Below are positions 38,225-47,183 of a DNA stretch of 64,000 nucleotides, piece by piece (positions within the stretch are counted from its first letter, which is position 1; each line of letters begins with the position of its first letter). The notes under the pieces were generated by a model. It did no database searches and was not told the origin of the DNA. It was given only the letters and a program-made list of their open reading frames with translations. The stretch covers positions 4,216,001 to 4,280,000 of the forward strand of contig NZ_CP135971.1 in NCBI RefSeq assembly GCF_032463525.1. Reading direction: 5' to 3'. Origin of the DNA: Pseudomonas sp. DTU_2021_1001937_2_SI_NGA_ILE_001 (GTDB lineage: Bacteria; Pseudomonadota; Gammaproteobacteria; Pseudomonadales; Pseudomonadaceae). A program made the position numbers and the translations under genes.

Positions 38225-39666
38225 CAGGCGTCTCCTCCGAATACGTCCACAGCGTCGAACACGCAGGCCGGCGAGGCGTGGCCGACCCGCACCACCTGGT
38301 TGGGTTCGCCCTTGCCGCAATTGGGCGTGCCGAGCACCTCAAAGGTACTGGCATCGCCCACTGCGCTCAGGCTGCGCCAGAATTGCGCGGAGACGGCGCG
38401 GTAGTTGGGGTTCTTGACCACGCCCTTGAGCTGGCCGTCTTCGATCAACTGGCCCCACTCGCAGCCGAACTGGAATTTGTTGCGTGCATCGTCGATGGAC
38501 CAGGAGCGATTGGTGGCCATCAGGATGCCGCGTTCGATACCGGCCACCAGCTGCGCGAAGGAGCGCTCGCCCGGCTCGATGTTGAGGTTGGCCATGCGGT
38601 CGATGGGCGCGCGGTTCCAGTTGCAGGCCCGGCTGTTGGCCACCCCGGGCAGGCCGCTACGGTATTGCGACAAGGCCCCGCCCAGCGGCCGTTGCAGCAC
38701 GCCGTTGCGAATCAGGTACTGCTTGCTGGCCGGGCTGCCGTCGTCGTCGTGGCTGTAGCTGGCCAGTTGCTCGGGAATCTCGGGATCGAAGGTCACGTTG
38801 AGCAGTGCCGAGCCGTACTGCAGGGTGCCGAAGTCTTCGGCTTTCACGAAGCTGGTGCCGGCGTAGTTGCGCTCGTCACCGAGAATGCGGTCCAGCTCCA
38901 GCGGGTGGCCGATGGATTCGTGGATCTGCAGGATCATCTGGTCGGGCATCAGCAGCAGGTCGCGTGGGCCGCTGGGCGTGTTGGGCGCCATGACCAGTTG
39001 CAGGGCCTCGTCGGCCACCCTTGTCGCGGCGCCGAGCAGGCCGCTGCGGCGGATGATTTCCGCGCCGCCCTGCTGGCCGAAGTTGCTGCCGCCCAGGCTG
39101 CGGGTCTGGCTGTCGTGGCCGTCCCAGGCGGTGACGCTCAGGCCCGGATAGACGAAGCGCTGGGCCTGGCGCAGTTGTGCACCGGCGTTGTTGAGGTAGA
39201 TCTGCTCGACGCTTTCCAGGCCCAGGCTGGCCTGCCAGTCGACCAGGCGTTCGTCGCGGGGTACGGCGGCAGACTCTTCCAGCAGCAGTTGCAAGGCTTC
39301 GCCAGGTGTCGGGAAGGGCTCGTCGAGGTGCGGCGACAGGTAGTCGGCCTGGGCGCTGACCACCGGGTAGTCGCGCAGGTCCAGCAGGGTATGGCGGGCA
39401 AGATGGCGGGCCAGGGTTTCGGCGCGCTCCAGGGCGGCCTGCAGGCCACGCTGCGACAGGTCGTGGGTGGCCGCATAGGTTTCCACGCCGTTCAGGCGCA
39501 CCGTGAGCATGGCGCCCTGGTCTTCGCTCAGCGACAGCGGCTGGGCGACATTGCGGCGTACCGACAACTGCTGCTGGGTACGCCGCACATGGCGGATCGA
39601 GAAGAACGGCGCATCACTGCGCAGGGCAGCGAAACGCTGCTTGAGCGTGGCATGGAAGTCGAACAT
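38224..39666 (-). CDS. TldD-like metallopeptidase
   Basis: 480 residues from ATG 39666 with AAGGAG 12 bases upstream. The zinc-binding motif HESIGHPLELDR (HExxxH) is intact, followed by GTLQYGSALLNVTFDP and the C-terminal cysteine-containing GTPNCGKGEPNQVVRVGH region found in TldD. It is the first gene of a unit with a TldE-like partner (4-base overlap) and an MFS exporter. The architecture suggests processing and export of a peptide, but no precursor peptide gene was seen in the flanks. Sure about the family, unsure about the substrate. Confidence 0.85.
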   Translation of the reverse strand: MFDFHATLKQRFAALRSDAPFFSIRHVRRTQQQLSVRRNVAQPLSLSEDQGAMLTVRLNGVETYAATHDLSQRGLQAALERAETLARHLARHTLLDLRDYPVVSAQADYLSPHLDEPFPTPGEALQLLLEESAAVPRDERLVDWQASLGLESVEQIYLNNAGAQLRQAQRFVYPGLSVTAWDGHDSQTRSLGGSNFGQQGGAEIIRRSGLLGAATRVADEALQLVMAPNTPSGPRDLLLMPDQMILQIHESIGHPLELDRILGDERNYAGTSFVKAEDFGTLQYGSALLNVTFDPEIPEQLASYSHDDDGSPASKQYLIRNGVLQRPLGGALSQYRSGLPGVANSRACNWNRAPIDRMANLNIEPGERSFAQLVAGIERGILMATNRSWSIDDARNKFQFGCEWGQLIEDGQLKGVVKNPNYRAVSAQFWRSLSAVGDASTFEVLGTPNCGKGEPNQVVRVGHASPACVFDAVDVFGGDA

Positions 39667-39799
39667 GCGGCCTGAAGCTCCTTGTGGGCTGTTGCCGAGC
39701 ATAGCGCGCCAGCCCATGCCTGTGGGAGGGGCCTGAACCGCCAAAGGCTTCCCCGCTGAGGCCGGTCCTACCGGCTTGGCCGATCTACCGGGGTTGGGC

Positions 39800-40393
39800 T
39801 CAGGCGCCGGTCTTGGTCAGCTGCAGGTTCATGTACTCACAGGCGATGCGTTGCGCCTGGTCGGTGTCGAAAGCGTCGCCAGACAGCGCACCACGCAGCC
39901 ACAAGCCGTCGATCAATGCGGCCAGGCCACGGGCGGCGCTGCGTGCCTGGTCGACCGGCATGGCGCGGCGGAACTGGCAGCACAGGTTGGAATACAGGCG
40001 GTGGTCGTTGATGCGTTGCAGGCGGTGCAGCGAGGCGTGGTGCATGCTGGTCGCCCAGAAGGCCAGCCAGGTTTTCATGGCCGGGCCGTTGACCTGGCTG
40101 ACGTCGAAGTTGCCTTCGATGATGACCCGCAGGTGAGCGCGCGGGCTGTCGTCGCTCAGTGCCCGGCGGCGTGCGGCGGTATTCGCGCTCAGGGCGTTCA
40201 TGAGGTGACGCATGGTCGCCTCGATCAACCCATTCTTGTCCTTGAAGTAATGGCTGATGATGCCGTTGGACACCCCGGCCAGGCGCGCGATCAGGGCAAT
40301 GCTGGCGTCACCCATGCCCACCTGATCGATGGCCGACAGGGTGGCCTGGATCAGTTGTTGGCGACGAATGGGTTGCATTCCGACCTTGGGCAT
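39800..40393 (-). CDS. betI: Choline-responsive TetR repressor BetI
   Basis: 197 residues from ATG 40393 ([18 protein letters not shown]). The helix-turn-helix [32 protein letters not shown] is the BetI signature and the length matches. BetI represses bet genes and is released by choline. betB and betA normally follow betI, but here the next genes are the TldD-like unit, so this betI is without them. It sits instead just after choV, 185 bases away, and may control the choline transporter or itself. A BetI-type operator lies upstream. Confidence 0.9.
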   Translation of the reverse strand: MPKVGMQPIRRQQLIQATLSAIDQVGMGDASIALIARLAGVSNGIISHYFKDKNGLIEATMRHLMNALSANTAARRRALSDDSPRAHLRVIIEGNFDVSQVNGPAMKTWLAFWATSMHHASLHRLQRINDHRLYSNLCCQFRRAMPVDQARSAARGLAALIDGLWLRGALSGDAFDTDQAQRIACEYMNLQLTKTGA

Positions 40394-40447
40394 GAAGCGC
40401 TGTCTCCTGACTCGCTGGAGGGACACGGGCTCGCAGTCTAGTTTTTT

Positions 40448-40467
40448 TTGACTGATCGATAAATCAA
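40448..40467. promoter_or_regulatory. Candidate BetI operator
   Basis: TTGACTGATCGATAAATCAA is an imperfect dyad (TTGA-n-TCAA arms, centre ATCGAT) located 55 bases upstream of the betI start. Reported BetI sites are dyads with TTGA/TCAA ends. Position and sequence suggest autoregulation. It is the only AT-rich dyad in the choV-betI gap. Confidence 0.5.
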
Positions 40468-40578
40468 TAAAGGCGGTGGGGACTGGAAAAAGTCACAAGT
40501 GGCGTAGGCCGGAGGGAGGGGCCGCCGGCCCGCAGCGGACCTTGCGTCCGGCGAGCGCGGCGGCCAGTGGCCACGGAA

Positions 40579-41757
40579 TCAGCCGTGGTTCTTGCCAAGC
40601 AGGGCGTGGTACAGCTCGGTGTCACCGAGAATGCCGACCACTTTGCTGCCGTCCTGCAGCACCAGCTTGTTGCCGGTGTGGTAGCGGATCTGCAGGGCGT
40701 CACGCATGCCGATGTTGGAGTCAACCACGGTCGGGCGACGCTCCAGCTGCGCGACATCCTGTCCAGGCTGCCAGTTCTGCACCGCGAGCGGCGCCTCGCC
40801 CTGGCGTACGCCCTTGATCACGTTGCCTTCGCCCAGGTCGATCCAGGAGTCGCCACCGGGGTCCAGGCACACCGAGCCGTTGATGCGCTTGCAGTTGTCC
40901 AGGCTGCGCATCAGGCTGCGGCCGCACAGCACGTTGAGCGGATTGGTGTGGGCCACGAAGTTGCGCACGTACTCGTCGGCCGGGTTGAGCACGATGTCTT
41001 CCGGCACGCTGTACTGGACGATGCGGCCATCCTTCATGATGGCGATGCGGCTGCCCAGCTTGAGCGCTTCGTCCAGGTCGTGGCTGACGAACACGATGGT
41101 CTTGCTCAGCTTCTTCTGCAGGCCCAGCAGTTCGTCCTGCAGGCCCTGGCGGATCAGCGGGTCTAGGGCCGAGAACGGCTCGTCCATCAGCAGGATGTCG
41201 GCGTCCATGGCCAGCGCACGGGCCAGGCCGACGCGCTGCTGCATGCCACCGGACAGCTCGTCGGGCTTCTTGTTGCGCCACTGGGTCAGGCCCACCAGCT
41301 CGAGTTTCTCGTCCACCAGCTTGCGCCGTTCCTTCTCGGGGCGGCCCTGCATTTCCAGGCCGAAGCTGATGTTCTCGCGCACCGTCAGCCAGGGCATCAG
41401 GGCGAACTTCTGGAACACCATGGCGATACGCTTGGTGCGCATCATTTTCAGCTCGGCCGCGGTGCAGTTGGCGATGTCGATCTTGGAGCCTTCGTGTTCG
41501 ACGAACAGCGAACCGCGGCTCACGGTGTTCAGGCCGTTGATACAGCGCAACAGGCTGGACTTGCCCGAGCCGGACAGGCCCATCAGTACGCAGATCTCGC
41601 CCTTGTTGATTTCCAGGTTGGCTTTTTCAACCCCCACGATCTGGCCCAGTTCCTTGAGGATTTCACCGCGTGTCTTGCCCTGGTCCAGGAGTCTGAGCGC
41701 GTCACGCGGGTCCTTGTGGAAGATGACGTCGACGTTTTCGAATTTGATGATGCTCAT
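40579..41757 (-). CDS. choV: Choline ABC transporter ATP-binding protein ChoV
   Basis: 392 residues from ATG 41757, overlapping the choW stop by 4 bases. Walker A GLSGSGKSS, Q-loop VFQKFALMPW, signature LSGGMQQRV and Walker B ILLMDEPFSALDP are intact. A C-terminal CBS-type regulatory region runs from about residue 270 (ERRPTVVDSNIGMRDALQIRYHTGNKLVLQD), as in glycine-betaine/choline importers of the ProV/OpuCA class. The N-terminus (FHKDPRDALRLLDQGKTRGEIL) is typical of choline ChoV. Energises uptake through ChoW. Confidence 0.94.
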   Translation of the reverse strand: MSIIKFENVDVIFHKDPRDALRLLDQGKTRGEILKELGQIVGVEKANLEINKGEICVLMGLSGSGKSSLLRCINGLNTVSRGSLFVEHEGSKIDIANCTAAELKMMRTKRIAMVFQKFALMPWLTVRENISFGLEMQGRPEKERRKLVDEKLELVGLTQWRNKKPDELSGGMQQRVGLARALAMDADILLMDEPFSALDPLIRQGLQDELLGLQKKLSKTIVFVSHDLDEALKLGSRIAIMKDGRIVQYSVPEDIVLNPADEYVRNFVAHTNPLNVLCGRSLMRSLDNCKRINGSVCLDPGGDSWIDLGEGNVIKGVRQGEAPLAVQNWQPGQDVAQLERRPTVVDSNIGMRDALQIRYHTGNKLVLQDGSKVVGILGDTELYHALLGKNHG

Positions 41758-42599
41758 GCGTCGGGTCCTGCCTTGGGTTCTGGTTGTTTGCAGATACGGT
41801 CGAGCATGATTGCCAGCAGGACGATTGCCAGACCGGCTTCGAAACCGACAGCGATATCGGCGGTATTCAGTGCGTTGACCACGGGCTTGCCCAGGCCGTC
41901 GGCGCCCACCAGGGCGGCGATCACCACCATCGACAGCGAAAGCATGATGCATTGGGTGATACCGGCGGCGATGCTTGGCATCGCGTAGGGCAGTTCGATG
42001 CGGGTCAGCAGTTGCCGCTGCGACGAACCGAAGGCCTTGCCGGCATCGAGCAGTTCGGTGGGCACGTCACGAATGCCCAGGTAGGTGAGACGGATAGGCG
42101 CGGCGATGGCGAACACCACCGTGGAAATCAGGCCAGGTACCACACCGAGGCCGAACAGGGTCAGGGTGGGGATCAGGTACACGAAGGTCGGCACGGTCTG
42201 CATCAGGTCGAGCAGCGGACGCATCATCGTGTAGAACCAGGGCTTGTGGGCCGCGACGATGCCCAAGGGCACGCCGATGACCACGCACACAAGGGTCGCG
42301 AACAGTACCTGTGCGAGGGTTTCCAGGGTTTCCTGCCAGTAATGCAGATTGAGGATCAGCAGGAACGACAGGATGACGAAGACGGTCAGCCCCCACTTGC
42401 GCTGGATGAAGTGTGTCAATGCGGCGATCAGGCCGATCAGCACGTACGGGTTGAACCAGGCCAGGGAAAACGTGAGGCCGTGGATCATCATTTCCAGAAA
42501 GGAGGCGATGGCGTCGAAATAGCTGGCCCCATGGCGAATCAGCCAGTCGACGAAGGCGGCAATGTACTCGCCCAGGGGTAGCTTGTGGTCAGTCAACAT
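41754..42599 (-). CDS. choW: Choline ABC transporter permease ChoW
   Basis: 281 residues from ATG 42599. About six to seven membrane helices and the BPD_transp_1 EAA-type loop (AFGSSQRQLLTRIELPYAMPSIAAGI) mark it as the permease of a ProU-type importer. The N-terminus (LPLGEYIAAFVDWLIRHGA) matches choline/betaine permeases. It lies between choX, 66 bases upstream, and choV, with a 4-base overlap that couples their translation. Confidence 0.94.
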   Translation of the reverse strand: MLTDHKLPLGEYIAAFVDWLIRHGASYFDAIASFLEMMIHGLTFSLAWFNPYVLIGLIAALTHFIQRKWGLTVFVILSFLLILNLHYWQETLETLAQVLFATLVCVVIGVPLGIVAAHKPWFYTMMRPLLDLMQTVPTFVYLIPTLTLFGLGVVPGLISTVVFAIAAPIRLTYLGIRDVPTELLDAGKAFGSSQRQLLTRIELPYAMPSIAAGITQCIMLSLSMVVIAALVGADGLGKPVVNALNTADIAVGFEAGLAIVLLAIMLDRICKQPEPKAGPDA

Positions 42600-42665
42600 G
42601 ATATCGGGTGTCCGCTTGCGTGAAGATTGAAGGCGGCAGGCCCGGAGAGCCTGGTTTCCAGGGTA

Positions 42666-43613
42666 TTACTGGGTGAGCTTGGCCTTGGCGGCGTCCAGCC
42701 CTGGCTTGCCGTCGACGGTGGTGACGCCGGCCAGCCAGGTGTCGAGCACCTGCGGGTTGCTCTTGAGCCATTGCCGCGCGGCGGCGTCTGGCTTCATCTT
42801 GTCGTCCAGGACCTTGCCCATCAGGGTGCTTTCCATTTCCAGGGTGAACGACAGATTCTTGAGCAGCTGCCCTACGTTGCTGCACTGCTCGGTGTAGCCC
42901 TTGCGGGTGTTGGTGTAGATGGTCGCCTGGCCGAAGTTGGGGCCGAAGAACTCGTCGCCGCCGGTCAGGTACTTGATCTTGAAGCGGGTGTTCATCGGGT
43001 GCGGTTCCCAGCCGAGGAATACCACGTCGGTGCCGCGACGATTGGCCCGGTCGACCTGCGACAGCATGCCGGCCTCGCTGGACTCGACGACCTTGAAGCC
43101 GGCGGTCTTCAGGCCGAAGGCGTCCTTGTCGATCATGCTCTGGATCAGGCGGTTGCCGTCGTTGCCTGGCTCGATGCCGTAGATCTTGCCGTCCAGTTCC
43201 TTCTTGAACTTGGCGATGTCGGAGAAATCCTTGAGGCCCTTGTCATACAGCGCCTGGGGGACGGCGAGGGTGTACTTGGCGTTTTCCAGGTTGGCGCGCA
43301 CGGTGTCGACGGTACCGGCCTCACGATAAGGCTTGATGTCGTTTTCCATGGTCGGCATCCAGTTGCCCAGGAACACGTCCATGTTCTTGCCTTCGGCCAG
43401 CGACTTGTAGGTCACCGGTACCGAGATCATGGTGGTCTTGGTCTTGTAGCCCAGCGATTCGAGCACGGCGCTGGTCACGGCGGTGGTGACGGTAATGTCG
43501 GTCCAGCCGACATCGGAGAAGTTGACGGTGTGGCACGCTTCGGGTTCTGCAGCATGAGCCAGCATCGGGGCACCGAGGATGGCGGCCAACAGCAACGACT
43601 TTGAACCTTTCAT
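42666..43613 (-). CDS. choX: Choline-binding periplasmic protein ChoX
   Basis: 315 residues from ATG 43613 with AGGAG upstream. Signal peptide KGSKSLLLAAILGAPMLAHA, then a glycine-betaine/choline binding fold (VNFSDVGWTDITVTTAVTSAVLESLGY, VFLGNWMPTMENDI, FLGWEPHPMN). The aromatic residues in these segments form the cage that holds the choline trimethylammonium group. First gene of choXWV, read away from gbdR across an 800-base control region. Confidence 0.94.
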   Translation of the reverse strand: MKGSKSLLLAAILGAPMLAHAAEPEACHTVNFSDVGWTDITVTTAVTSAVLESLGYKTKTTMISVPVTYKSLAEGKNMDVFLGNWMPTMENDIKPYREAGTVDTVRANLENAKYTLAVPQALYDKGLKDFSDIAKFKKELDGKIYGIEPGNDGNRLIQSMIDKDAFGLKTAGFKVVESSEAGMLSQVDRANRRGTDVVFLGWEPHPMNTRFKIKYLTGGDEFFGPNFGQATIYTNTRKGYTEQCSNVGQLLKNLSFTLEMESTLMGKVLDDKMKPDAAARQWLKSNPQVLDTWLAGVTTVDGKPGLDAAKAKLTQ

Positions 43614-43768
43614 GGGGTGAGCTCCTGTGATCTTCTTCTCGTCGTCATTTTCCAGGGGAGCATGACGCGACTTTCTTGGGCCAGGCTTCGGAAGAAGCCC
43701 ATCACGGTGCCTTGCGATCGAGTCGGGTCCGATCATCTACCAGCGAAAAAAAAACGCCTACTGGGTGC

Positions 43769-43821
43769 GTCGTAACCAGTGCAGGCGGGGTCGTATCCAG
43801 CGTGTGCGACGTCGTTTCCAG
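43769..43821. promoter_or_regulatory. Three GTCGT-CCAG direct repeats with 21-bp period upstream of choX
   Basis: GTCGTAACCAG (43769), GTCGTATCCAG (43790) and GTCGTTTCCAG (43811) start exactly 21 bases apart, two turns of the helix. The array lies 156-208 bases upstream of the choX start. GATase1-AraC regulators such as ArgR bind direct repeats of this period, so GbdR is the likely ligand, by inference. The rest of the 798-base gap 43614-44411 shows no convincing gene. Confidence 0.55.
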
Positions 43822-44244
43822 TCTCGTCGCCTCTGCCGGCCCGCCGCGAAGTACCTGAAAACGGCTGCAAGGCCCCGAATTATCGAGGGATGGCGCGCAT
43901 GACGCTGTTGGGCAATGGCACGTCGGCGCGGGACGCTGTCGTGCGGCGGGAACATCTGAAGATAAACCGCGCGGTCGAGCGATCCTGAACGCTCGTGATG
44001 TGTCCGTGCGTCTGCCATCACTCCTGGGAACAGTTCCAGCCTGGTTGAATCGGCGCCGCCGATGGCAGGCAGCCCTTGCCCGACTGTGGGTCAGCAGAAT
44101 GCGGTAACGCATCCTTTTGGCGCAGCGTGCCGGCAGTGACACCGACCCTGGCCAGGCTGTTTCTTCCCCCTCCTTAGTGCTACCAAATTGCTCAACCGTT
44201 CAATAAAAAGTCCGATTTGTCGCATTTTGAACGTAGGGGTCGCT

Positions 44245-44276
44245 GTCGTAGTTACGCTCAGCGACGTCGTTTTCGG
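44245..44276. promoter_or_regulatory. Two GTCGT direct repeats, 21 bp apart, upstream of gbdR
   Basis: GTCGTAGTTAC (44245) and GTCGTTTTCGG (44266) share the GTCGT core and the 21-base phase of the choX-side array. They end 135 bases before the gbdR start. They may be autoregulatory sites or a binding site for a related AraC-type regulator. Confidence 0.4.
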
Positions 44277-44411
44277 GTTTTTTGTCGCTCTCGGGAAACT
44301 TCAGGCATGGGAATTGCCCTGTATTTCGTACAGCCCTCCGTTGTGTAGGGCAATAAGAATGAGAGCCTGGACTTCAGGCCACCCACCGCTCATGTGTGAG
44401 GAGATTCCGTG

Positions 44412-45515
44412 ATGACTTCGTTCAATGCCGGGGCAGCTGCCCAGAACCGCGCACCCCAGTCCATCGGCTTCCTGCTGCTCGATAATTTCACGTTGATCTC
44501 CCTGGCCTCGGCGGTGGAACCGCTGCGCATGGCCAACCAGCTGTCCGGTCGTGAGCTGTACCGCTGGACCACCATGAGCCTGGATGGTGGTCAGGTGTGG
44601 GCCAGCGATGGCCTGCAGATCACCCCGGATGCCGCGATGAACGACGCCCCGGCGCTCGACACCGTGATCGTCTGTGGTGGCGTGGGTATCCAGCGCACCG
44701 TGACCCGTGAGCACGTCGCCTGGCTGCAGTCGCAGGCTCGCCAGTCGCGTCGCCTGGGCGCCGTGTGCACCGGCAGCTGGGCTCTGGCCTGTGCCGGCCT
44801 GCTCGATGGTTTCGACTGCAGCGTGCACTGGGAATGTCTGGCGGCCATGCAGGAAGCTTTCCCGCGGGTGACCATGAGTACCCGTCTGTTCACCCTCGAC
44901 CGCAACCGCTTCACCAGCTCGGGTGGCACCGCGCCGCTGGACATGATGCTGCACCTGATTAGCCGTGATCATGGCCGCGAGCTGTCGGCGGCCATCTCGG
45001 AGATGTTCGTCTACGAGCGCATCCGCAACGAGCAGGACCACCAGCGCGTACCGCTCAAGCACATGCTCGGCACCAACCAGCCCAAGCTGCAGGAAATCGT
45101 CGCGCTGATGGAGGCCAACCTGGAGGAGCCGATCGACCTCGACGAACTGGCCGTGTACGTCTCGGTGTCGCGTCGTCAGCTCGAGCGCCTGTTCCAGAAG
45201 TACCTGCACTGCTCACCGTCGCGCTATTACCTCAAGCTGCGCCTTATCCGCGCGCGGCAACTGCTCAAGCAGACCCCCATGTCGATCATCGAGGTGGCTT
45301 CGGTATGCGGCTTCGTATCCACGCCGCACTTCTCCAAGTGTTACCGCGAGTACTTCGGCATTCCGCCGCGCGACGAGCGCGTGGGTTCCAATACCGCCCA
45401 GCAGGTGGCCATGATGCCGATTCCCCAGGCCATGGTGCTGTCGCCGCTGTCGGGGCCGATGTCTGCCCTCAATCAGGCGCGCAACGAGTCGACCTTCGCC
45501 AGCGTGCGGGTCTGA
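44412..45515 (+). CDS. gbdR: Choline/betaine catabolism regulator GbdR (GATase1-AraC family)
   Basis: 367 residues from ATG 44412 with GAGGAG eight bases upstream; a GTG three bases earlier is an alternative. Residues about 15-195 form a DJ-1/PfpI (class I amidotransferase-like) domain (IGFLLLDNFTLISLASAVEPLRMANQ, LGAVCTGSWALACAG). Residues about 230-330 are two AraC helix-turn-helix motifs (DELAVYVSVSRRQLERLFQKY, IIEVASVCGFVSTPHFSKCYRE). GbdR responds to glycine betaine and dimethylglycine and activates choline uptake and breakdown genes. It is divergent from choXWV, consistent with control of that operon. Confidence 0.94.
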   Translation: MTSFNAGAAAQNRAPQSIGFLLLDNFTLISLASAVEPLRMANQLSGRELYRWTTMSLDGGQVWASDGLQITPDAAMNDAPALDTVIVCGGVGIQRTVTREHVAWLQSQARQSRRLGAVCTGSWALACAGLLDGFDCSVHWECLAAMQEAFPRVTMSTRLFTLDRNRFTSSGGTAPLDMMLHLISRDHGRELSAAISEMFVYERIRNEQDHQRVPLKHMLGTNQPKLQEIVALMEANLEEPIDLDELAVYVSVSRRQLERLFQKYLHCSPSRYYLKLRLIRARQLLKQTPMSIIEVASVCGFVSTPHFSKCYREYFGIPPRDERVGSNTAQQVAMMPIPQAMVLSPLSGPMSALNQARNESTFASVRV

Positions 45516-45561
45516 CCTGCCGCGGAGTGCCCCGCCGCCGGGCGGCGAGCGGGGCGTGTGC

Positions 45562-45822
45562 TCAGGCGTGGTTCTGCTTGTAGGCCACCAGGGCCGGCAG
45601 CAGCTGCTGGTCGATGGCCTGGCGCACGGCAGGCAGGATGGTCGCGCTGCCGCCCAGCATGCCTTCCACCATGCGGCGCAGGGCGATGGCGCGTTCGGCG
45701 GTCAGGCCGCGCACGGCCTGCTCGCAGGCCTGTTCAGGCGTTGCGCCCGAAGGGGTTTCGAAGCCCAGTGCGCGGAGCTTGCCGATCAGGTCGTCCTGGT
45801 CAATCAGGTCTGCGTGCATCAT
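45562..45822 (-). CDS. Small conserved-looking protein of unknown function
   Basis: 86 residues from ATG 45822, with AAGGA eight bases upstream; the next codon is also ATG. The sequence (HADLIDQDDLIGKLRALGFETPSG, EQACEQAVRGLTAERAIALRRMVEGML) is acidic, helical and soluble, with no Cys motif or membrane segment. Codon use looks like that of its neighbours. I do not recognise the family. It converges on gbdR across a GC-rich hairpin (45529-45555). Confidence 0.65.
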   Translation of the reverse strand: MMHADLIDQDDLIGKLRALGFETPSGATPEQACEQAVRGLTAERAIALRRMVEGMLGGSATILPAVRQAIDQQLLPALVAYKQNHA

Positions 45823-46099
45823 GACGTTGTTCCTTCGCCGATCTAGAGGGATGACTGGATTCTGTAAGGCCTTTGCAGACCCGGCAAGTCTGGGTGTCGG
45901 CGATGGCAAGATTACCTAAGAACACGTCGTTTTCGGCTAACCACTGCTGCGGCCGTGACCGCACACTGGGCTTGCCCGATGCGGTGCCAATGGTTGGTCG
46001 CCCTCGGTCCGCGGAATTCGGGCCCCGGTTTTGTGACGGCTTTACCGGGTCTTTTCGCGCCTGCGGTTTGCTAGACTATGCAGCCTTCCAGGAGCTGCC

Positions 46100-46939
46100 A
46101 TGAATTACCGCCACGCCTTCCATGCCGGCAACCATGCCGACGTCTTGAAACATATCGTGCTGACCCGCCTGATTGCGTTGATGTCGCGCAAGGAACAGCC
46201 GTTCGCCTACATCGATACGCATGCCGGCATTGGCCTTTATGACCTGCAGGGTGACGAAGCGACGCGTACCGGAGAATGGGTCGAGGGTATCGGCCGCCTG
46301 TGGGACGCGCCCGACCTGCCAGCGGCGGCGGCCGGTTACATGGAGGTGCTGCGCCACATGAACCGCAAGACCGGCGAGCTGCGCTACTACCCCGGTTCCC
46401 CGGAGCTGGCCAGGCGCCTGAGCCGTGAGCAGGACCGTGTGCTGCTCAACGAGAAGCACCCCGAAGACGGCGCGCTGCTCAAGGACAACATGAAATATGA
46501 CCGCCGCGTTGCCGTGCATCTGGGTGAAGGCTGGCACGTGCCTCGGGCCTTGCTGCCGGTGGCCGAGAAACGCGCGATCATGTTGATCGACCCGCCTTTC
46601 GAGCAGCTCGATGAACTCAAGCGTTGCAGCGTGGCGCTCAAGGAGGCCATCGGCCGCATGCGCCAGACCATGGCGGCCATCTGGTATCCGATCAAGGACC
46701 CGCGCCAGCTCAAGCGTTTCTACCAGGACCTGGCCGAGAGCGGCGCGCCGAAGCTGCTGCGTGTGGAACTGTATGTCCACCCGTTGGAGACCCCGGCCAG
46801 CCTCAACGGCTCCGGCCTGGCCATCGCCAGCCCGCCGTGGGGTCTGGAAGAAGAGCTGCGTGAGTTGTTGCCGTATCTTGCCGAGAAGCTGGGCCAGACC
46901 CAGGGCGGCTGGAAAATGGACTGGCTGATCGCCGAGTAA
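46100..46939 (+). CDS. rlmJ: 23S rRNA (adenine-2030-N6)-methyltransferase RlmJ
   Basis: 279 residues from ATG 46100 with CAGGAG eight bases upstream. The start NYRHAFHAGNHADVLKHIVL is the RlmJ hallmark, and the catalytic motif DPPFEQLDELKR (DPPF, N6-adenine methyltransferase type) is present, with YIDTHAGIGLYDL as part of the S-adenosylmethionine site. It modifies A2030 of 23S rRNA before 50S assembly. It stands alone, with a 277-base upstream gap (45823-46099) that contains no other gene. Confidence 0.95.
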   Translation: MNYRHAFHAGNHADVLKHIVLTRLIALMSRKEQPFAYIDTHAGIGLYDLQGDEATRTGEWVEGIGRLWDAPDLPAAAAGYMEVLRHMNRKTGELRYYPGSPELARRLSREQDRVLLNEKHPEDGALLKDNMKYDRRVAVHLGEGWHVPRALLPVAEKRAIMLIDPPFEQLDELKRCSVALKEAIGRMRQTMAAIWYPIKDPRQLKRFYQDLAESGAPKLLRVELYVHPLETPASLNGSGLAIASPPWGLEEELRELLPYLAEKLGQTQGGWKMDWLIAE

Positions 46940-47003
46940 CACCCGCCCGGGCCGGTAACATCCCGGCCAAAGCCAATACAGTTCGACTAAGCGCTTTGCG
47001 CTT

Positions 47004-47092
47004 GTGGCAGCGAGCTTGCTCGCGAAAGGCTGGCAAAGTCGCTGAGTTTGCTGTGAACGTGACGCCGCCTTCGCGAGCAAGCTCGCTCCCAC
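47004..47092. repeat. Inverted REP pair (class A)
   Basis: Facing arms with core GAGCTTGCTCGCGAA / TTCGCGAGCAAGCTC between rlmJ and the IS element, followed by the short dyad TATTGCGGCTAAAGCCAATA near 47109. The first arm has GTGGCAGC in place of GTGGGAGC. Confidence 0.8.
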
Positions 47093-47144
47093 GGTCTAAC
47101 TGAACTGTATTGCGGCTAAAGCCAATACAGTTCGATCAGACCGG

Positions 47145-47152
47145 GTAGGAGC
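47145..47152. repeat. Left remnant of a class B REP split by the IS110 element
   Basis: GTAGGAGC ends exactly where foreign sequence begins. Joined to the sequence after the element (from 48324), allowing for a shared GC, it rebuilds GTAGGAGCGGCTTCAGCC, identical to the REP ending at 9588 when that is read on the minus strand. Confidence 0.8.
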
Positions 47153-47183
47153 CAACTGTCTTTCACCGAAGATCGACCAACGG

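Noticed and set aside
43702..44142. Possible 146-codon gene in the choX-gbdR gap
   Set aside because: Arg- and Pro-rich translation without a ribosome-binding site, overlapping the phased regulatory repeats; treated as noncoding.
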